DNA from: Eublepharis macularius
Lineage: Eukaryota > Chordata > Lepidosauria > Squamata > Eublepharidae
Length of the DNA stretch: 64,000 nucleotides
NCBI RefSeq assembly: GCF_028583425.1
Contig: NC_072790.1
Coordinates: 154,374,397 to 154,438,396, forward strand
Reading direction: 5' to 3'
Shown in pieces: positions 43,715-55,814 of the stretch; the stretch's first letter is position 1; each line of letters starts with the position of its first letter. The notes under the pieces were generated by a model. That model was not told the DNA's origin. It ran no database searches and worked only from the letters and a program-made list of their open reading frames with translations. A program made the position numbers and the translations under genes.

Positions 43715-44692
43715 CTATAAAATGTGAAAACAGAAGACTGAGATAAGAAAATAATTGCTTAGCTGTATTTTCAGATAGTTTACCTTTTCAATATGTACAT
43801 TTAATTTAGGTTGTTGGAAAATAAGAATTGTGCATAGGAACTGTGTGCAGTACCCTGAACTCTTATACACAGGACTGGTTACAATCCAGCCAAAAAGTAG
43901 AAAGCAAGCAAATCTATGACAGATTTGCCAGTGGCATGTGGATGACACCCAAAGCACAAACTTACTCCCTCACTAGTACCTGTGAGATTTAAACATGGTT
44001 AACTTTTAGTAAAGCATGACTTAAATGCTGATAGGCATTTCCATCCATTTTGTATCAAGAATGTAATGTCATTAATAAAACAGAGCCAAGTACTTTGGAA
44101 GTCCAGGGGTTAAGTCTCTTATGCTTAAATTTCTCCCACTAAGATCATTGGGCCCCAAACTGTTTAACTTCAGCTCATCATGCTCAAAGACACTGCCAAC
44201 AATCCACAGAACAGTGCAGACAATGCACAAATATCTGCAAATACTAAGAGGCCTGGGTTGAGCCTTCAGTATATTGTTTTTGTATTTGGCATGTCAAATG
44301 CTCAAAGTACTTGATATACTCTCAAATATACTTACAACAGCCCTATAAATTAGGGGACTGTTGCCTGAATATTGCAGATGAAACATTCATGTCTGAATTT
44401 CCCAGCTCATGACTCTCACACTTGGCCAATATACTACAGAAGTACTTTGGGACACCATAGTATATCAGCCATTTGCAGCCAAATGATTTACTTTCCAGCT
44501 TGATTAATACATTTCGCTTCAATCTTAAGTGGTGCAAGTGGAATCACACTGCAGGAAAGCAACTTCCCTGTCTTCCCCCCTCTCACTGCAGCCTTTCCCC
44601 CCTTCCTTACATGTTGTTCCTTCAGGTCAGTGGGCCTAATGGGACAACGTGGGGGGCAAACAGAGAGTCCACAGTAGGAAAAGTGAATCAGC

Positions 44693-44945
44693 AGAAATTG
44701 ACAGTTTGGTGTAGTGTTTAAGAGTGGCAGGACTCTAATCTGGAGAGCCGGTTTTGATTCCCCACTCCTCCACTTGAAGCCAGCTGGGTGACCTTGGGCT
44801 AGTCACAGCTCTCTGGAGCTCTCTCAGCACCACCCACCTCATAGGGTGATTGTTGTGGGGATAATAATAACACACTTTGTAAACTGCTCTGAGCGGACTT
44901 TAATTTGTCCTGAAGGGTGGTATATAAATCAATCAATCAATCTTT
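44693..44945 (+). mobile_element. Sauria-like tRNA-derived SINE (plus), near complete
   Basis: Head GGTGTAGTGTTTAAGAGTGG and TTTTGATTCCCCACTCCTCC, middle GGGTGACCTTGGGCTAGTCA, 3' body AACTGCTCTGAGCGGACTTT and GAAGGGTGGTATATAAATCA, and an AATC simple tail. This is the best reference copy in the window. Confidence 0.9.
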
Positions 44946-45506
44946 CTTTATTACAGTCAGTGACCAGAGAGGATATAAATCAAATATTATTATTATTCTC
45001 ATCTGCAAATAAAAAAGTCCTTTCTGTTGAAGGAGCTGCTGCTGAACTGACAGGACAGCACCATAAGGCCCAAGCCTTCCTATCAAATCTGCACCAACAG
45101 TATCTGTTCTTAATTAAACAGGCAGTTGATTTCTGTCAGTAACTGTAGCATTTCTTCCAAATGAAGATAATTCTTTGGTGATTTTTAGGGAAATGTTATT
45201 GTGTGAGGGGAAAAAACCCTTGGGGGGAGGCAATCCAATCTCCTTTTATGTCTGTCCTTCTGTTCCTCTTCCATCCTGGATGTATAAAGTTGTGTGCATA
45301 TTGCCTAGAACCATTCTGTGTTCTGGGCAATATGCATACACCTTTATTCTTCCAGCACACAGCTTTATGAAAATGCTGTGCATAATGATCGGACTGGGTA
45401 GTCTCTAGATTTGTTCATATTAGCTCTACATATCAAGGAATTATCCTGGAAAATATACATATTATTCTGGTTTGATTCAATGTTTAGTTTTTATAGAACT
45501 GCAAAC

Positions 45507-45605
45507 CTCTTGACGCAATTCATCTTCTGTAGGTGGTTTAGTTTCTGGCACTGGAGTGTGTGTAGGACTGTGACTTCGAATATCATTTTGTAATCCATAG
45601 ACAGA
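45507..45605 (-). CDS. RGS7: RGS7 exon: linker into GGL
   Basis: 33 codons: SVYGLQNDIRSHSPTHTPVP, then ETKPPTEDELRQE. Acceptor ATGTACAG, donor GTTTGC, a weaker but valid GT donor. TPVP replaces the remembered TPTP. Confidence 0.97.
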
Positions 45606-47744
45606 CTGTACATAAACATGGAAAGAGAGAAATTAATATGTAGAACATGTTTTCTTATGCAGCCTTCCTAATTGCACATATATTTGAACAAAGCATTCAA
45701 TACATTAATTTCCCATGACCTGTTTCAATATTTTAAGCAATCAAGTATGACTTACAACTTGGCACAACTATGAGCCCATATAGACTACCAATCTAGCCTC
45801 CAGTGAACTCTCTGATCCTCTAGTAACTTAGAATTGCTTTACATTTTCACCTTATGTCATCTTATGTGCATCAGTCTGAAGAAGGTGTTTGGACATTTTT
45901 GCTCTCTCTGCTTTCTCGCTGGATTGTATTGTTATGTTATCTCCTCATTCCCTGTCAATCATGGTTTGTTCCCATTCCTTCCTTTAGTGCTTACCTTACA
46001 GTTTAATCCTTTCCTGTATTCACATGTGTCCCCCCCTCCAATTTATCACCTTAAACACAGGCAGCAGAGGGAAGCATTCTTCCCATAGTTCAAAAGCAAA
46101 GCAGTTATAGAATAAGTAAAGAATGCACAGTGTGTTGATACACAATATTAAACGTATGTGAAAGCAATCCCATTCATCCTATCCCAGAGAGGGCATGCTA
46201 GAAAGAAGCAGAGATGTGTAGATATTTTAGTGATATGTAAGAAAGCAGTAAAACAACCCCCATTACCACACGAAACAGAACAGATCTACAGATTAGTGTG
46301 AATGTATAAAGTTGCCGTTAATTATCTGAATGGTCTTGACAAGTGGTAGGGAGGATTTTACTGCACATCAAATGCAGATGTGAAGTAGGGCATGTCTATC
46401 TGTATTCACTATCTGTAAATGACAGATCTCTGAAGGCTGATTTGTGTAACATTATAAAAATTGTGTTTGATCATGTTAATTTTTTATCAGAGGTTGAGGA
46501 ACAGAAAATGAGGGATGATGATCCATAAACAAACAGCTCTTATCCTCATTGCAAGTGACCTGAGAGAATAAAATAGGAACAGAGAGGTACAGAGTCATAT
46601 AGATTGCTATTTGTATAGCTGCCCGGTGTTTGTCAGACACTTGATACATGACTAATTTCAATTCTTGGCATGACTCATTAACATATATTGTATCCAAAAT
46701 GTCATTACAACCTTGTGGCTAGCAGTTGTCTTAAATCCTATAGTCCTACTAACTGGACAGTAGATAGTGTTAGCAGTCAGACCTGCTCTCAATAAAAAGC
46801 TTATGAATATGGCAATATCATAAGCCCCTCTCCTCATGTGAAAAATTACTGACATGTGAGTCACCAGGTGAGACTAGCTTTCAGCCTCACACCCAAGGAG
46901 ATGTGCTAAGATTCTAAGACATTAGGGTCTTACAGGAGTTCCTGAATTAATCACCTCCACAGTCTGCCGATATTCTCCTTATCTGCTCTCCCATTCTGAG
47001 CTATTCAAGGCTCTGATAACCACTCCTATCTAGCCATCGCTGGTCATCAATCATCATTCATAACATTAGTTTTGCCCAGGAAGGTTTAATTAAAGCTTTG
47101 GTGACAGCCATTTAGTTATTATTTTGGAGCAGAAAACGCAATCCTGCTCCAGGGTAAGTTCCACAGTATAATTGGGCTACCCTTCCACCATCATTGTGTG
47201 CATGCCTTTGGATCCAGTATCCACCCTCAGACCCCTGTCTGAACTCATTTTCCTGCCATGAAGCGCTGGTCGCTCAATGCAACTCTCTCACAGACACCCT
47301 CTGGTCTTCTGGATTGGTAACTATCACCCAGCCCTACAACTCTCTCCAATTTTCCTCCTTGTTTTCTGATTAGCTCTGAGTATGTATGTTGTGTATTTTT
47401 GTGTGCGATTGATTATTATTTTATAAATAAAAACTCTTTTGGTCAAACACTTGCCTGTTTATTAAAAGAGTTCTCTAGAGGAACAATCCCCCTAAACAAA
47501 GGTGATCTCACTTTTTGCCCCCTCTCACTGTCTCTCCTTGCACGCTAATTCCCCCACCTCACAAGGAGATGCCCATCTGTGTGACAATAAGGCTCTTATC
47601 TTCCATTTTCCTCTGTATCTTGATTGCATGAAATTTTCACCCAGTGACAAAAGTACTGTTTTTAAAGCATTGTCTATGACTTAAACTGTAATTTTTATTT
47701 TCAAATGCTTGGTATCTATGAGTACTAGACCCCAGAACAGGAAC
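45606..47744. other. RGS7 intron, nothing recognised
   Basis: No named repeat, RNA or exon recognised. Confidence 0.35.
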
Positions 47745-48100
47745 ATCTGAAAAAATGCCCGAGAGAGGCCTTTTTCAATAGTGCCACCAAAACTTTGGAA
47801 TTCCCTCCACAGAGAGATTCATCTGTCCCATTCTATTGCCTTTTGCCAGCAGGTGAAGACTTTTTTGTTTTGTTTAGCATACCCCCCACTAACTGTTATT
47901 GGCCTTCCTCCTTGTTCCCAGTGTTGAGGGTTTATGGTGTGTTTACTTAATTATTTTATACTGTTTTAAATGTTGTTTTAGATTTAAATTGTTTATAATG
48001 TTGTTTTAAATTGTTAATGTTTGAATAGTTGTTGCCTTAGGGATCCTATCTGGGTAGAAAGACAGCATGAAAATGTTTTAAATAAATATATAAATATTGC
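47745..48100 (+). mobile_element. L2-like LINE 3' end (tentative)
   Basis: CTTTGGAATTCCCTCCACAG resembles the LGN-LP codons at the C-terminus of L2/CR1 ORF2. A T-rich UTR follows with repeated TTGTTTTAAAT blocks, ending GAAAATGTTTTAAATAAATA. Family assignment is tentative. Confidence 0.55.
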
Positions 48101-48224
48101 ACCAGAATATTGTTTTGGATTTTAAATTCCAAAAATTAATTGCAAAGCATAATACTTCTTTACAACATCCATTCATCTGCTGCTTCTATCAGTTATATAA
48201 TGTTGCTGGAAATCCTTCACGTCT

Positions 48225-48465
48225 AATTTATTGTTTGTTTATTATTCATTACACTGATATCCTGCATTTTCCCCATCGTGGAATCTCCAGTGGCTTACAT
48301 GGAATTCCAAGGAGAACTGATCAGATACAGATCTGCTTAAAGTTAACTGCAGGTATTGGTGCCACACATATATCCCTGAAAGAGAAAGGACAGAGTGGGA
48401 GGAGAACCCAAGACAACCACTGCTGCCATCATCAAGAGACAGAGGTATCTTCTTCAGGTATCCAA
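48225..48465 (-). mobile_element. Degenerate SINE fragment (minus, tentative)
   Basis: GATATCCTGCATTTTCCCCA and CTCCAGTGGCTTACATGGAA resemble a decayed version of the SINE body at 37192. No clear tRNA-like head. Confidence 0.4.
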
Positions 48466-48481
48466 TAAAGAGAGCTTTGAC

Positions 48482-48930
48482 TAGAGGTGGGCATGAATCC
48501 AATTATGACCCAAAAAAATGCATGAACCAGGCCAGTTTGTGGTTTGCGAACCACGGATCATGGAAGCTCCTTTCTACGAACTTCCATGAACTGGTTACTG
48601 GTTCAGGTTCATTTGGGTCTTATTGGAAAAGGGACAGTTTAAATGGCAGGTACCTTTAAACTATCATCTAGCAGGCGGCGAGGAGGGATCCCCCCCATTG
48701 TCTGCCAGCTGATAGTTTAAAGGTACCTGCTGCTTGCAAGGCAGGAAAGGGCCCTTTAAACTGTTAAATGCACCTTTCCCTGCTGCTGCTAAGCAGCCGG
48801 AAAGAGGTATTTAAACCCCACAAACTGGTTCATAACTGGCCCCAGTTCCGTGCCAGTTTGTGGTTTTTGGTTCATCAAAATCCACAAACCACGAGCCTCA
48901 TGGGTTTGTTTTGGTTTGTGCCCATGTCTA
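48482..48930. mobile_element. hAT-type non-autonomous transposon, 449 bp
   Basis: Ends TAGAGGTGGGCATGAA and the complement of TAGACATGGGCACAAACC, with the perfect 8-bp duplication GCTTTGAC at 48474-48481 and 48931-48938. The interior has inverted GTTTGTGGTTTG-like blocks and no transposase. Confidence 0.93.
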
Positions 48931-49040
48931 GCTTTGACTCTCAAAAACTCATGCCTGGAAAATCTAGTTGGCACTTAAGGTGCTACTGGACTTGAATCTT
49001 GCTCTTCTTCTGTACACCAACATGGCTACCCACATGAAAC
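48931..49040. repeat. Palindromic interspersed repeat, copy 3 (right part)
   Basis: CTTTGACTCTCAAAAACTCA, CTAGTTGGCACTTAAGGTGC, TACTGGACTTGAATCTTGCT and ACCAACATGGCTACCCAC match the right arm of copies 1 and 2. The hAT element at 48482 inserted at its left. Confidence 0.75.
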
Positions 49041-50200
49041 TAAATTAGAACTGGTATATTTACAGAAGCTGAGGTATTGATTATACCTACTATAATAGTT
49101 CAATCAATCAATGAGGTTTCAGGAGTTGATTGTGGTGTTTTAGGGCCCAAGCAATATATTTTGCTACAGTTTCTGTTGTGTTCTAGAACTGTGTATGAAG
49201 AGCACAAACACCTTCAGTCTAGCCTTTACAGTGTAGGTCTCTGGCCTTAGAGCCAAGACAGACATAATGCAGATCCATAATCTAAGAGATTTTAATGGCA
49301 CCATGTTGGGAGTGGGAAGTACCTCTTCTCACTATCCTGGTTCTTCTCACTATCCTGGTTCTTAAATCACCCCCACCATCTCCCAATTAACAACAGCAAA
49401 AAATTTAGATACTATTATCTTGTCTGGATTTTTGTGCTTCCAGATTACAACAGCATCAGGGAGAAAGGATTTAGCAGATTTCAAGAAGCTTTGAAGGAAG
49501 TTTAAAACTAACTCTGGCTATCCATGATGTGTGTATGCAACTGCATGGCTTAACCAGAGTTAATTTTCTTCTGCTGCAAATTGGGATTCCAAATCCAGAC
49601 TAAACCCTGGTAAAGAATCTTGGATTGTATTATGTGTGAAACTAATTCTGGATAAATCACACATCTTCATTTTGTATATCACAGGGAACTGGATTTAGTT
49701 TTAAACCAGTATTTTTCATCAATAAGGGAAGACGATGTATGTAAGAGTACAGCAACAGGATGGGTTAAGGAACATTCAAATTTTATGTTGGCTTGATGGG
49801 CCAATGAATGTAGCCAAAGTGTTATCCTATTCTTGGTGAGAAGGAAAGAAAGGAAATTTGAGTCATGGATGGGAAGAGCTGCCAACCCAAAAGATATTCT
49901 CTAAACTGTATCCTTAAACTAACAGAAACACATTTGTAGATCTGTGAATATTTATGACAGTACTCCATTCAAACTTTAGGTGGCCAAACAATAATCTAGA
50001 CTCTTATCTTTTTAGAAAGATTCATAACTCCCATACAAAAAGCATTGCCAAGAGTGAACAGAAGCTTGTTTCCATTTTAGAAGTAGTTTAAACACCCTTA
50101 AGTGCCCAGAAAGATGGGTATATTTAACGGGTATATTTAATGTAAGGCAAGAATTATTGTTTACCATACATGTAAATGATTGTTGAAAAGCAGAGCCTAC
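49041..50200. other. RGS7 intron, nothing recognised
   Basis: No named repeat recognised. A short tandem duplication of TTCTCACTATCCTGG lies near 49326-49355. Confidence 0.35.
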
Positions 50201-50275
50201 CTTCCTTGTTTTGTGAGGATTTCTCATTCTAGAAGACTTTTTAATGTCCACTTCAGTAGTATTTACACATCCAGG
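50201..50275 (-). CDS. RGS7: RGS7 exon: linker after the DEP/DHEX region
   Basis: 25 codons: PGCVNTTEVDIKKSSRMRNP, then HKTRK. Acceptor CTTTAG, donor GTAGGC. It matches the remembered mammalian exon exactly. The preceding exon, which should encode text ending DVHRPV, was looked for to 64000 and not found. Confidence 0.97.
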
Positions 50276-50859
50276 CTAAAGATTTAAGACAAAAAAAATG
50301 TGATTTTTTCATTTCATGTTTAATGCTTTCACTTACCAAATCTATCTCTGTGTTGAGGAATCAAGAGTTACTGTTCTTTACCATTCTCCCATGCCTCTTC
50401 AATTACAAAGGCTCCTTGAGTTACAAAGGAAGGCACAGCAGAAAGAGAGAGTGGGAAGTGGCTCCTGATTGACCACAAAGTCAACAGATCATTTTGTGAT
50501 GGGCTAGGCATGGACTGCCGGCCCACGGTCCATTGATTTTCACGGACCATGTTGGTTTGTGGTCTGTCACTTCCAGGGGCTCTGGCTCCGCCCCTTCATA
50601 TCCAGAGAGCCCAAACTCACAGAGAATCTTCAGCAGCCTCTCCTCCAACCACCCTTCAAGTTTGGTCAAGATTGCATTTTGGATGTCCAAGTTACAGACC
50701 TCCAAAGCAGCCACCCCAGGAAACTTCCAGTAGACACTGGAGTCACAAATGCCAATTGACTTGCATTGGCTAGCAGCACCAAAAAGTTGCAGTGAGGCAA
50801 AATCAAACAGAAAAGGATGAGGGAAGAGCCCCCTCACTCACGACACAGACACCTTCCCA

Positions 50860-51210
50860 GCAGTTGCCTAGGGAATTAATTCTTGCTCCTTGTTTACATA
50901 GAGAACAATGGGAGCTCTCTGCTTGGCAGGCAGAGGTGCCTATCAAGGTTTTGAGGGCTAAGATTGGCTGCAGAACATTGACCCCTCCTTTGCAGAATGG
51001 GAACTCTCTGCTTGGCAGGCAGAGCTGCCTATTGAGGTTTTGAGGGCTAAGATTGGCTGCAGAACATCCATCTCTCTGTTGCCTAGGGAATTCATTCTTG
51101 CTCCTTGCTCCAAAGAGCAGAATGGGAGCTCTCTGGCAGGCAGAGCTGCCTATTAAGTTTTTAAGGGCTGCAGAAGGTCTGCAGATGTCCCCTCTATTGC
51201 TTAGGGAATT
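50860..51210. repeat. Three diverged internal direct repeats
   Basis: Units with CTCTCTGCTTGGCAGGCAGA then AAGATTGGCTGCAGAACAT recur from about 50905, 51003 and 51128, each near a GTTGCCTAGGGAATT motif. They lie inside the hAT element at 50505. Confidence 0.7.
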
Positions 51211-51223
51211 GATAAATCGGCGC

Positions 51224-51947
51224 CAGGCAGTTTGAAAATTTTTAAAGAATAGTGTTGTAATGAGAAGAGAGAAGGGATCTTACCATTTAGGGGGAATGTA
51301 ATTATAATCTAAGCTTATATAATATTTAAGGGGATTTTACATTGAGTATATGGGATAATGAGAAGGGGTAAACAGATATCTCAATGAGGTATACTATATA
51401 TGATATATGACATAAAACAATGGGTTAGTAGATCAGACTCTACATATAACATAATATGTGATTGTGTTGTGTGGTGATGTGTGCTATGCTACATTGGTGG
51501 CATAGTATACAACATATATATAATATATTATTGTGATATATACTATATTGATAGTGTATTTGATGGAGTATATGCTTAAAAGAAAAGAAATAGAATAAGT
51601 TTAAAGTAAGAGATAGGGCGATCCTTGCTATATATTATATTATATTAGTATGTTATATTGAGTTGAGATATACTATATTGATAGTAGGTTTGATAGAGGT
51701 TATGTAAAAAATAAGAATGTGCTTAGAATAAGAGATATTACGAATTAAAGTTGGTAGGGAAATATAAATGAAATAGATTTAAGTAATAAGAAGGGTTAGG
51801 GGTTGGAAAGCTGTTGGAAGTCAATAGGGAGGGGGGAGGAAAAGGGTAGGGGATACAGCAAGGGGTAAAATGGGATTATTTGTGTCAAATTTGCAAAATT
51901 TTCTTTGTTTTACCACTCACTAATAAAAACTTTATTTAAAAAAAAAA
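51224..51947 (+). mobile_element. 5'-truncated L1-type insertion, 3' UTR and poly(A)
   Basis: Flanked by the 13-bp repeat GATAAATCGGCGC at 51211-51223 and 51948-51960. It ends in AATAAAAACTTTATTT plus an A run. A G-rich tract (GGGAGGGGGGAGGAAAAGGG) precedes it, as in L1 3' UTRs. AT-rich, no coding frame. Target-primed insertion is clear, but the family name is inferred from the tail. Confidence 0.82.
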
Positions 51948-52440
51948 GATAAATCGGCGCTAGAATGTCTGGACTCACAGACCACAGACTAATGGAACGG
52001 TCCAAAAGTACCAAAATTCATGTAAAGATGAGTCCCACGAACTGTGTGTTCGTGAACCACGAACTGGGCAGGACCATGTCTAATTTAGGTCCATTTTCCA
52101 GACCATGCCCTCCTCTAGTGGTAAACTTTTCTTGTCTGCCAAGCAGGATGTTTCCAAAATTCTACTTATTTGAAATTTCTTCCTAAGGGTTGGAGCTCCA
52201 AATTCTTTAGCCTTGTTTCCAAAGTTAAAACGCTGCATTCAAAATTTTCCATTGTTTCACTGTTTAATTCTGTCAAAGAGCTGCATGTTTGCAGTATGCA
52301 AATTCACTTTTTTTCCTGAATATGTAGTGCTGAAGCGCTGCAAAGATCCAGTCCTGGTATGATTGTACATGTGTTGCATTATGTATGTGTTTATCAAAGT
52401 GGTAAAGAACACATATCCTTCAGTTAAAAAAAATAACTTT

Positions 52441-52983
52441 TGTCATGTCTGTGCCCCATCCATGCCACTACCTAATGCTGACCTGTTGTTCTGAACCATT
52501 ATTTCATGCTATTACTTGATGTCATATTGCCAGTACCATAACTGTTTGCTTTCACAGGCTTATTGAAGCTGTAGGTGCCATATCTAATGGACTATAGAGA
52601 CTTTCAGTGCTTCTGACCTTGTATACTGCTCACTCTCATGAACTGCTATGTCTCAACTTTGATCTCTTGCTTTCTCAGTGTCTCGACTTGATAGTACAAA
52701 TATGTGAGACGTGCACAGGATGAGTTCTCGCCAAAAGTCCTGTTTTACTGTTGGGAGGGGGAAGGAGTAAATGTGTGTGTTAAGAGGAAGGGGTTTCCCA
52801 CATGTTACCATTCCTGTCAATCTGTTCTTACTGCTTAGATGCTTACCTTGCTTCTGAGTAACCCTATGGATATATCTGTGGAAATGATCTGATTTCTGAA
52901 TAAAACCTTTAAACAAGAGCCTGGATTCTTGCTGTGATGGTACAGGGATCTATCTGCCATAGCCTATCATCCATAGCCTGACA
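52441..52983 (+). repeat. 5' LTR of the gypsy element
   Basis: 543 bp, starts TGTCATGTCTGTGCC and ends CATAGCCTGACA. Contains TTTCTGAATAAAACC as a polyadenylation-type signal. Aligns with the solo LTR at 16408-16908. No clear TGG-type primer site follows it, perhaps because of decay. Confidence 0.87.
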
Positions 52984-53075
52984 TTTTGACAGGAATCTTT
53001 CTCTAGTTCCTCTGTACCTGTAACCTTTGGAGAATAGCTACCAGCTTCACGTCATCAGAGCCAGACCCAGGGACT

Positions 53076-55810
53076 ATGGAGCCAGAGGATCTAATGAACA
53101 ATCCAGACCTGCTACTGGGACCAGGTGCAACTCTTGGAGGACAACCTAGAGAGCTGGTGCCTGTGACTCAACTGAGACTGGACTACCTAATGGATGCCAA
53201 TATATCTGTGATGAGGGGACTTGGTGCCGCAGGAAGCCTCCCAATGTATCCTGAACTGGGAGCGATCCCCAAAGACGGGTCTACCTACTATCAATGGAAC
53301 TTACCACCCACCCGTGAATGGGCCCCTCACAGTTCCATAACTGCAGAGGCATACTTTCAGTGCTTCCTGGAGATGGAGGAGTACTTCACTGATCCGAGAG
53401 TCCTGGAAGGCCCCAGCGACCCATCGTCAGTAAGAGCAATTGCTCCCATGGGGTCGGAGGAAAGGAGCAAACCCATATCCGCATCGATGGAATGCCAGGT
53501 TGCAGAAGTCCTCGAGTATCAACTTCATGGAGTGTGGGAGAAATTGGGGGACCCTGAATTACCCCACAGCAATGCCCTGGCATATCATGAGCTGATGCTG
53601 GAACCTGGAGAGGATCCGCTAAACACATGTGAACTGGGAGCTGCGGACAGGCCAAATAACCAGGAGTGGGGCCAGATGCCGCAGCTATCCGTGCCACACG
53701 AGACAATAGCACAATCGGTGTTTGTGGATGTACATATACAGGGGGACCCTGGATTACCCCCTGGCAATGAGTAAGACCATTTGGTTCTCTTCATCAAAGA
53801 TGAAACGGACCCCACGGACATAAGCAGACTAGGAGCTGTGGCCGGGCCAGTAAACCCAAATGGGGGCCAGATGCTGCAGCCACTAGGGTCAGAGGGAAGA
53901 CCCGCACCAAGTCTATTTACATGGTACTCTCTGCAGGGCCACATACAAGCTCTGCCAGCGGTGTATAATTCAGGAAATTTTCAATCCTAGGAAGAATGGG
54001 ATCAGGCACTTAGGATACAACAAGAATGGGAACGAGACATCCAAAGAGTGTGTGCGATGAGGATCCTGCCAGTGGGTTCAGCTGGAGGGCTACGCAAGGG
54101 GTGTCGGAAGACAGCACCTACAGTTCTCCTGCAGCAACAGCTGCCAGTGGAGCAAGGGAGAGCTCCAGAGATTGGCCAAAGACCAATAAGTGCAGTGGGA
54201 TCAACGCCTTCGGAAAGGGGAAGGTCGGTTTTAGTAACTCCTGAACAATTCATGGGAGCTCAAGTAATTTCCCCAACTGCACTGATTCTAATAGTCACAG
54301 AAATGGAGACAAGGAGATCTGTTCCGCCTCCCACCATAGTGACTGCCTCTAACATACCATCCCAGGGAGTGGAAATGTGTCCATCTGGGGGAGCACAGCC
54401 TTTGATTTTTCCTCGGGTCGTGAGTAGCACAGGGGCGCCAATTGCCACAACGGGGATGAGAGTGTCAAGGAACCTACAAGTTCAATCTCCCCCAGCAGTA
54501 GTGATATTCCCATTTTACTGCTCCAAGGGGCAGTGGGGCCTCTGCAAGGGGGGACACAGCCAGTGAGCGTCCTACCTGCTGCAACAAGTGCAAGGGCATC
54601 ATTTGCTGCTGTAGGGATGAGGGTGTCACAAACCGGCCAACCATGAGGGTGCCTGTTGTCATCCCTATGGAGATAGGATTACAAATGGGCCATCTAAAAC
54701 CAGGAGGTCCCACAGTATACCCCCCTTGAAGAGTATCAGGGGTTCAAGCACAAACCTTTCAATCACAGCACAGAGTGGTGACTCAAACTGCTCCTATGGT
54801 GTATGGAGCAAATGGAGAACATCAGATACCCTTCATGGCACAGGGACAAGTTCAGCCACCCCCCAGAGCAGCCCCAATCCAGCAGCCGGCAGGGCATCAG
54901 GGAGTAGGAGCTCCTGGAGCAGGACTGCTGCAAGGATGGTTCAAATTAGAAGCCAAGTTTGATGGAAAACCCGGGGACTTGGGATTTTTTACAGTACAAG
55001 CCATGGAATTTTTCCAAGATTGGGGACATTTGTTTCCTACGGAGCACAGTTGGGTGAGCCATTTAGGATCTCGACTAGGGGGCCCGGCAGCCAAGTGGTA
55101 TGTAACTTTGCATGACATGGAAGAACCGGAGCTGTATGATTTAAATGTTTTTGTGTATGTACTAAGAGCCCAATTTGAAGACCCGCTAGAAGGAAAAAGG
55201 GCTCAAACAAGACTCAGAACCATAAGACGGGTCCAGAGCCGAAAGAGAATATGCTGCCAAATTCAGACAATTAGCCACCAAAGTTCAGGGCTATCATGAA
55301 GGAGTTAAAATTGAACTTTTCCGAAATGGATTGAATGCTGACCTGCTAGATAGAGCATTAATGCAGGACGACCCACAGACTCTGTTAGGGTGGATCCAAT
55401 TAGCATGAGAGGTTGAAAACAGAAGCCAAGTGGTGAAACTCGTACGAATGCAACAACATGTGGGGCTGAGGAGGCCAACCACCACAGACAGGGGACATAC
55501 CCTGCTAGGGCCAAGGCCCCCCATCCCAGGAACTCAGAGAGAATTACGATGGAGACAAGGAGTATGTTTAAAATGTGGGGGTGTTGGACATTATGCAGCA
55601 CAATGTCCCATAGGGCTGGTGCAGGAGGGAAGAGGCCAAGGCGCACCAAAACCCGTTCCCCCCCCAAATGGCTCGGTTGGAGATTGCCTCCAAAGCGTGA
55701 GAGGCCAGAGACTGGCGTGGATGCTAATGAGAGTCCCGGAAACACCGAGGAACCCATACAAAAAGCAGCAGAGGAGAATTTCACCTTGCAGTTGGGAAAC
55801 AAGACAGACC
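53076..55810 (+). pseudogene. gag-like region, broken
   Basis: Frame pieces at 53076-53774, 53781-53990, 54048-54566, 54775-55299 and 55430-55843 lie in three phases. The first 1.6 kb encode an acidic, Pro/Gly-rich leader with repeated GDPGLP/GDPELP-like motifs. A capsid-type region with FDGKPGDLGFF and LGGPAAKWYVTL is near 54950-55115. A CCHC zinc knuckle, CLKCGGVGHYAAQC, is near 55564-55608. This is a Ty3/gypsy Gag related to the source of RTL/PEG10-type domesticated genes. The stops mean no intact Gag is made. Confidence 0.85.
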
Positions 55811-55814
55811 TGCC

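Larger units (their letters stand above)
18050..50275 (-). other. RGS7: RGS7 gene, 3' half (nine consecutive coding exons plus an alternative last exon)
   Basis: The exons together encode the end of the linker, the GGL domain, the RGS domain and two alternative C-termini. RGS7 speeds GTP hydrolysis on Galpha-i/o, is stable only when paired with Gbeta5 through the GGL domain, and is mainly neuronal. RGS7 is preferred over RGS6 because [27 protein letters not shown] and [20 protein letters not shown] match what I remember of RGS7, not RGS6. All introns begin GT, end AG and keep phase. The N-terminal DEP/DHEX exons were not found up to 64000. Confidence 0.95.
50505..52082. mobile_element. hAT-type non-autonomous transposon, interrupted by an L1 tail
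   Basis: Left end TAGGCATGGACTGCCGGCC, right end complementary to TAGACATGGTCCTGCCC. No target duplication could be matched. Part of the interior (about 50600-50700) is related in inverse orientation to 1210-1310. Three related blocks with GGGAACTCTCTGCTTGGCAG-type text lie at 50905-51160. The L1 tail lies at 51224-51947. Confidence 0.7.
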
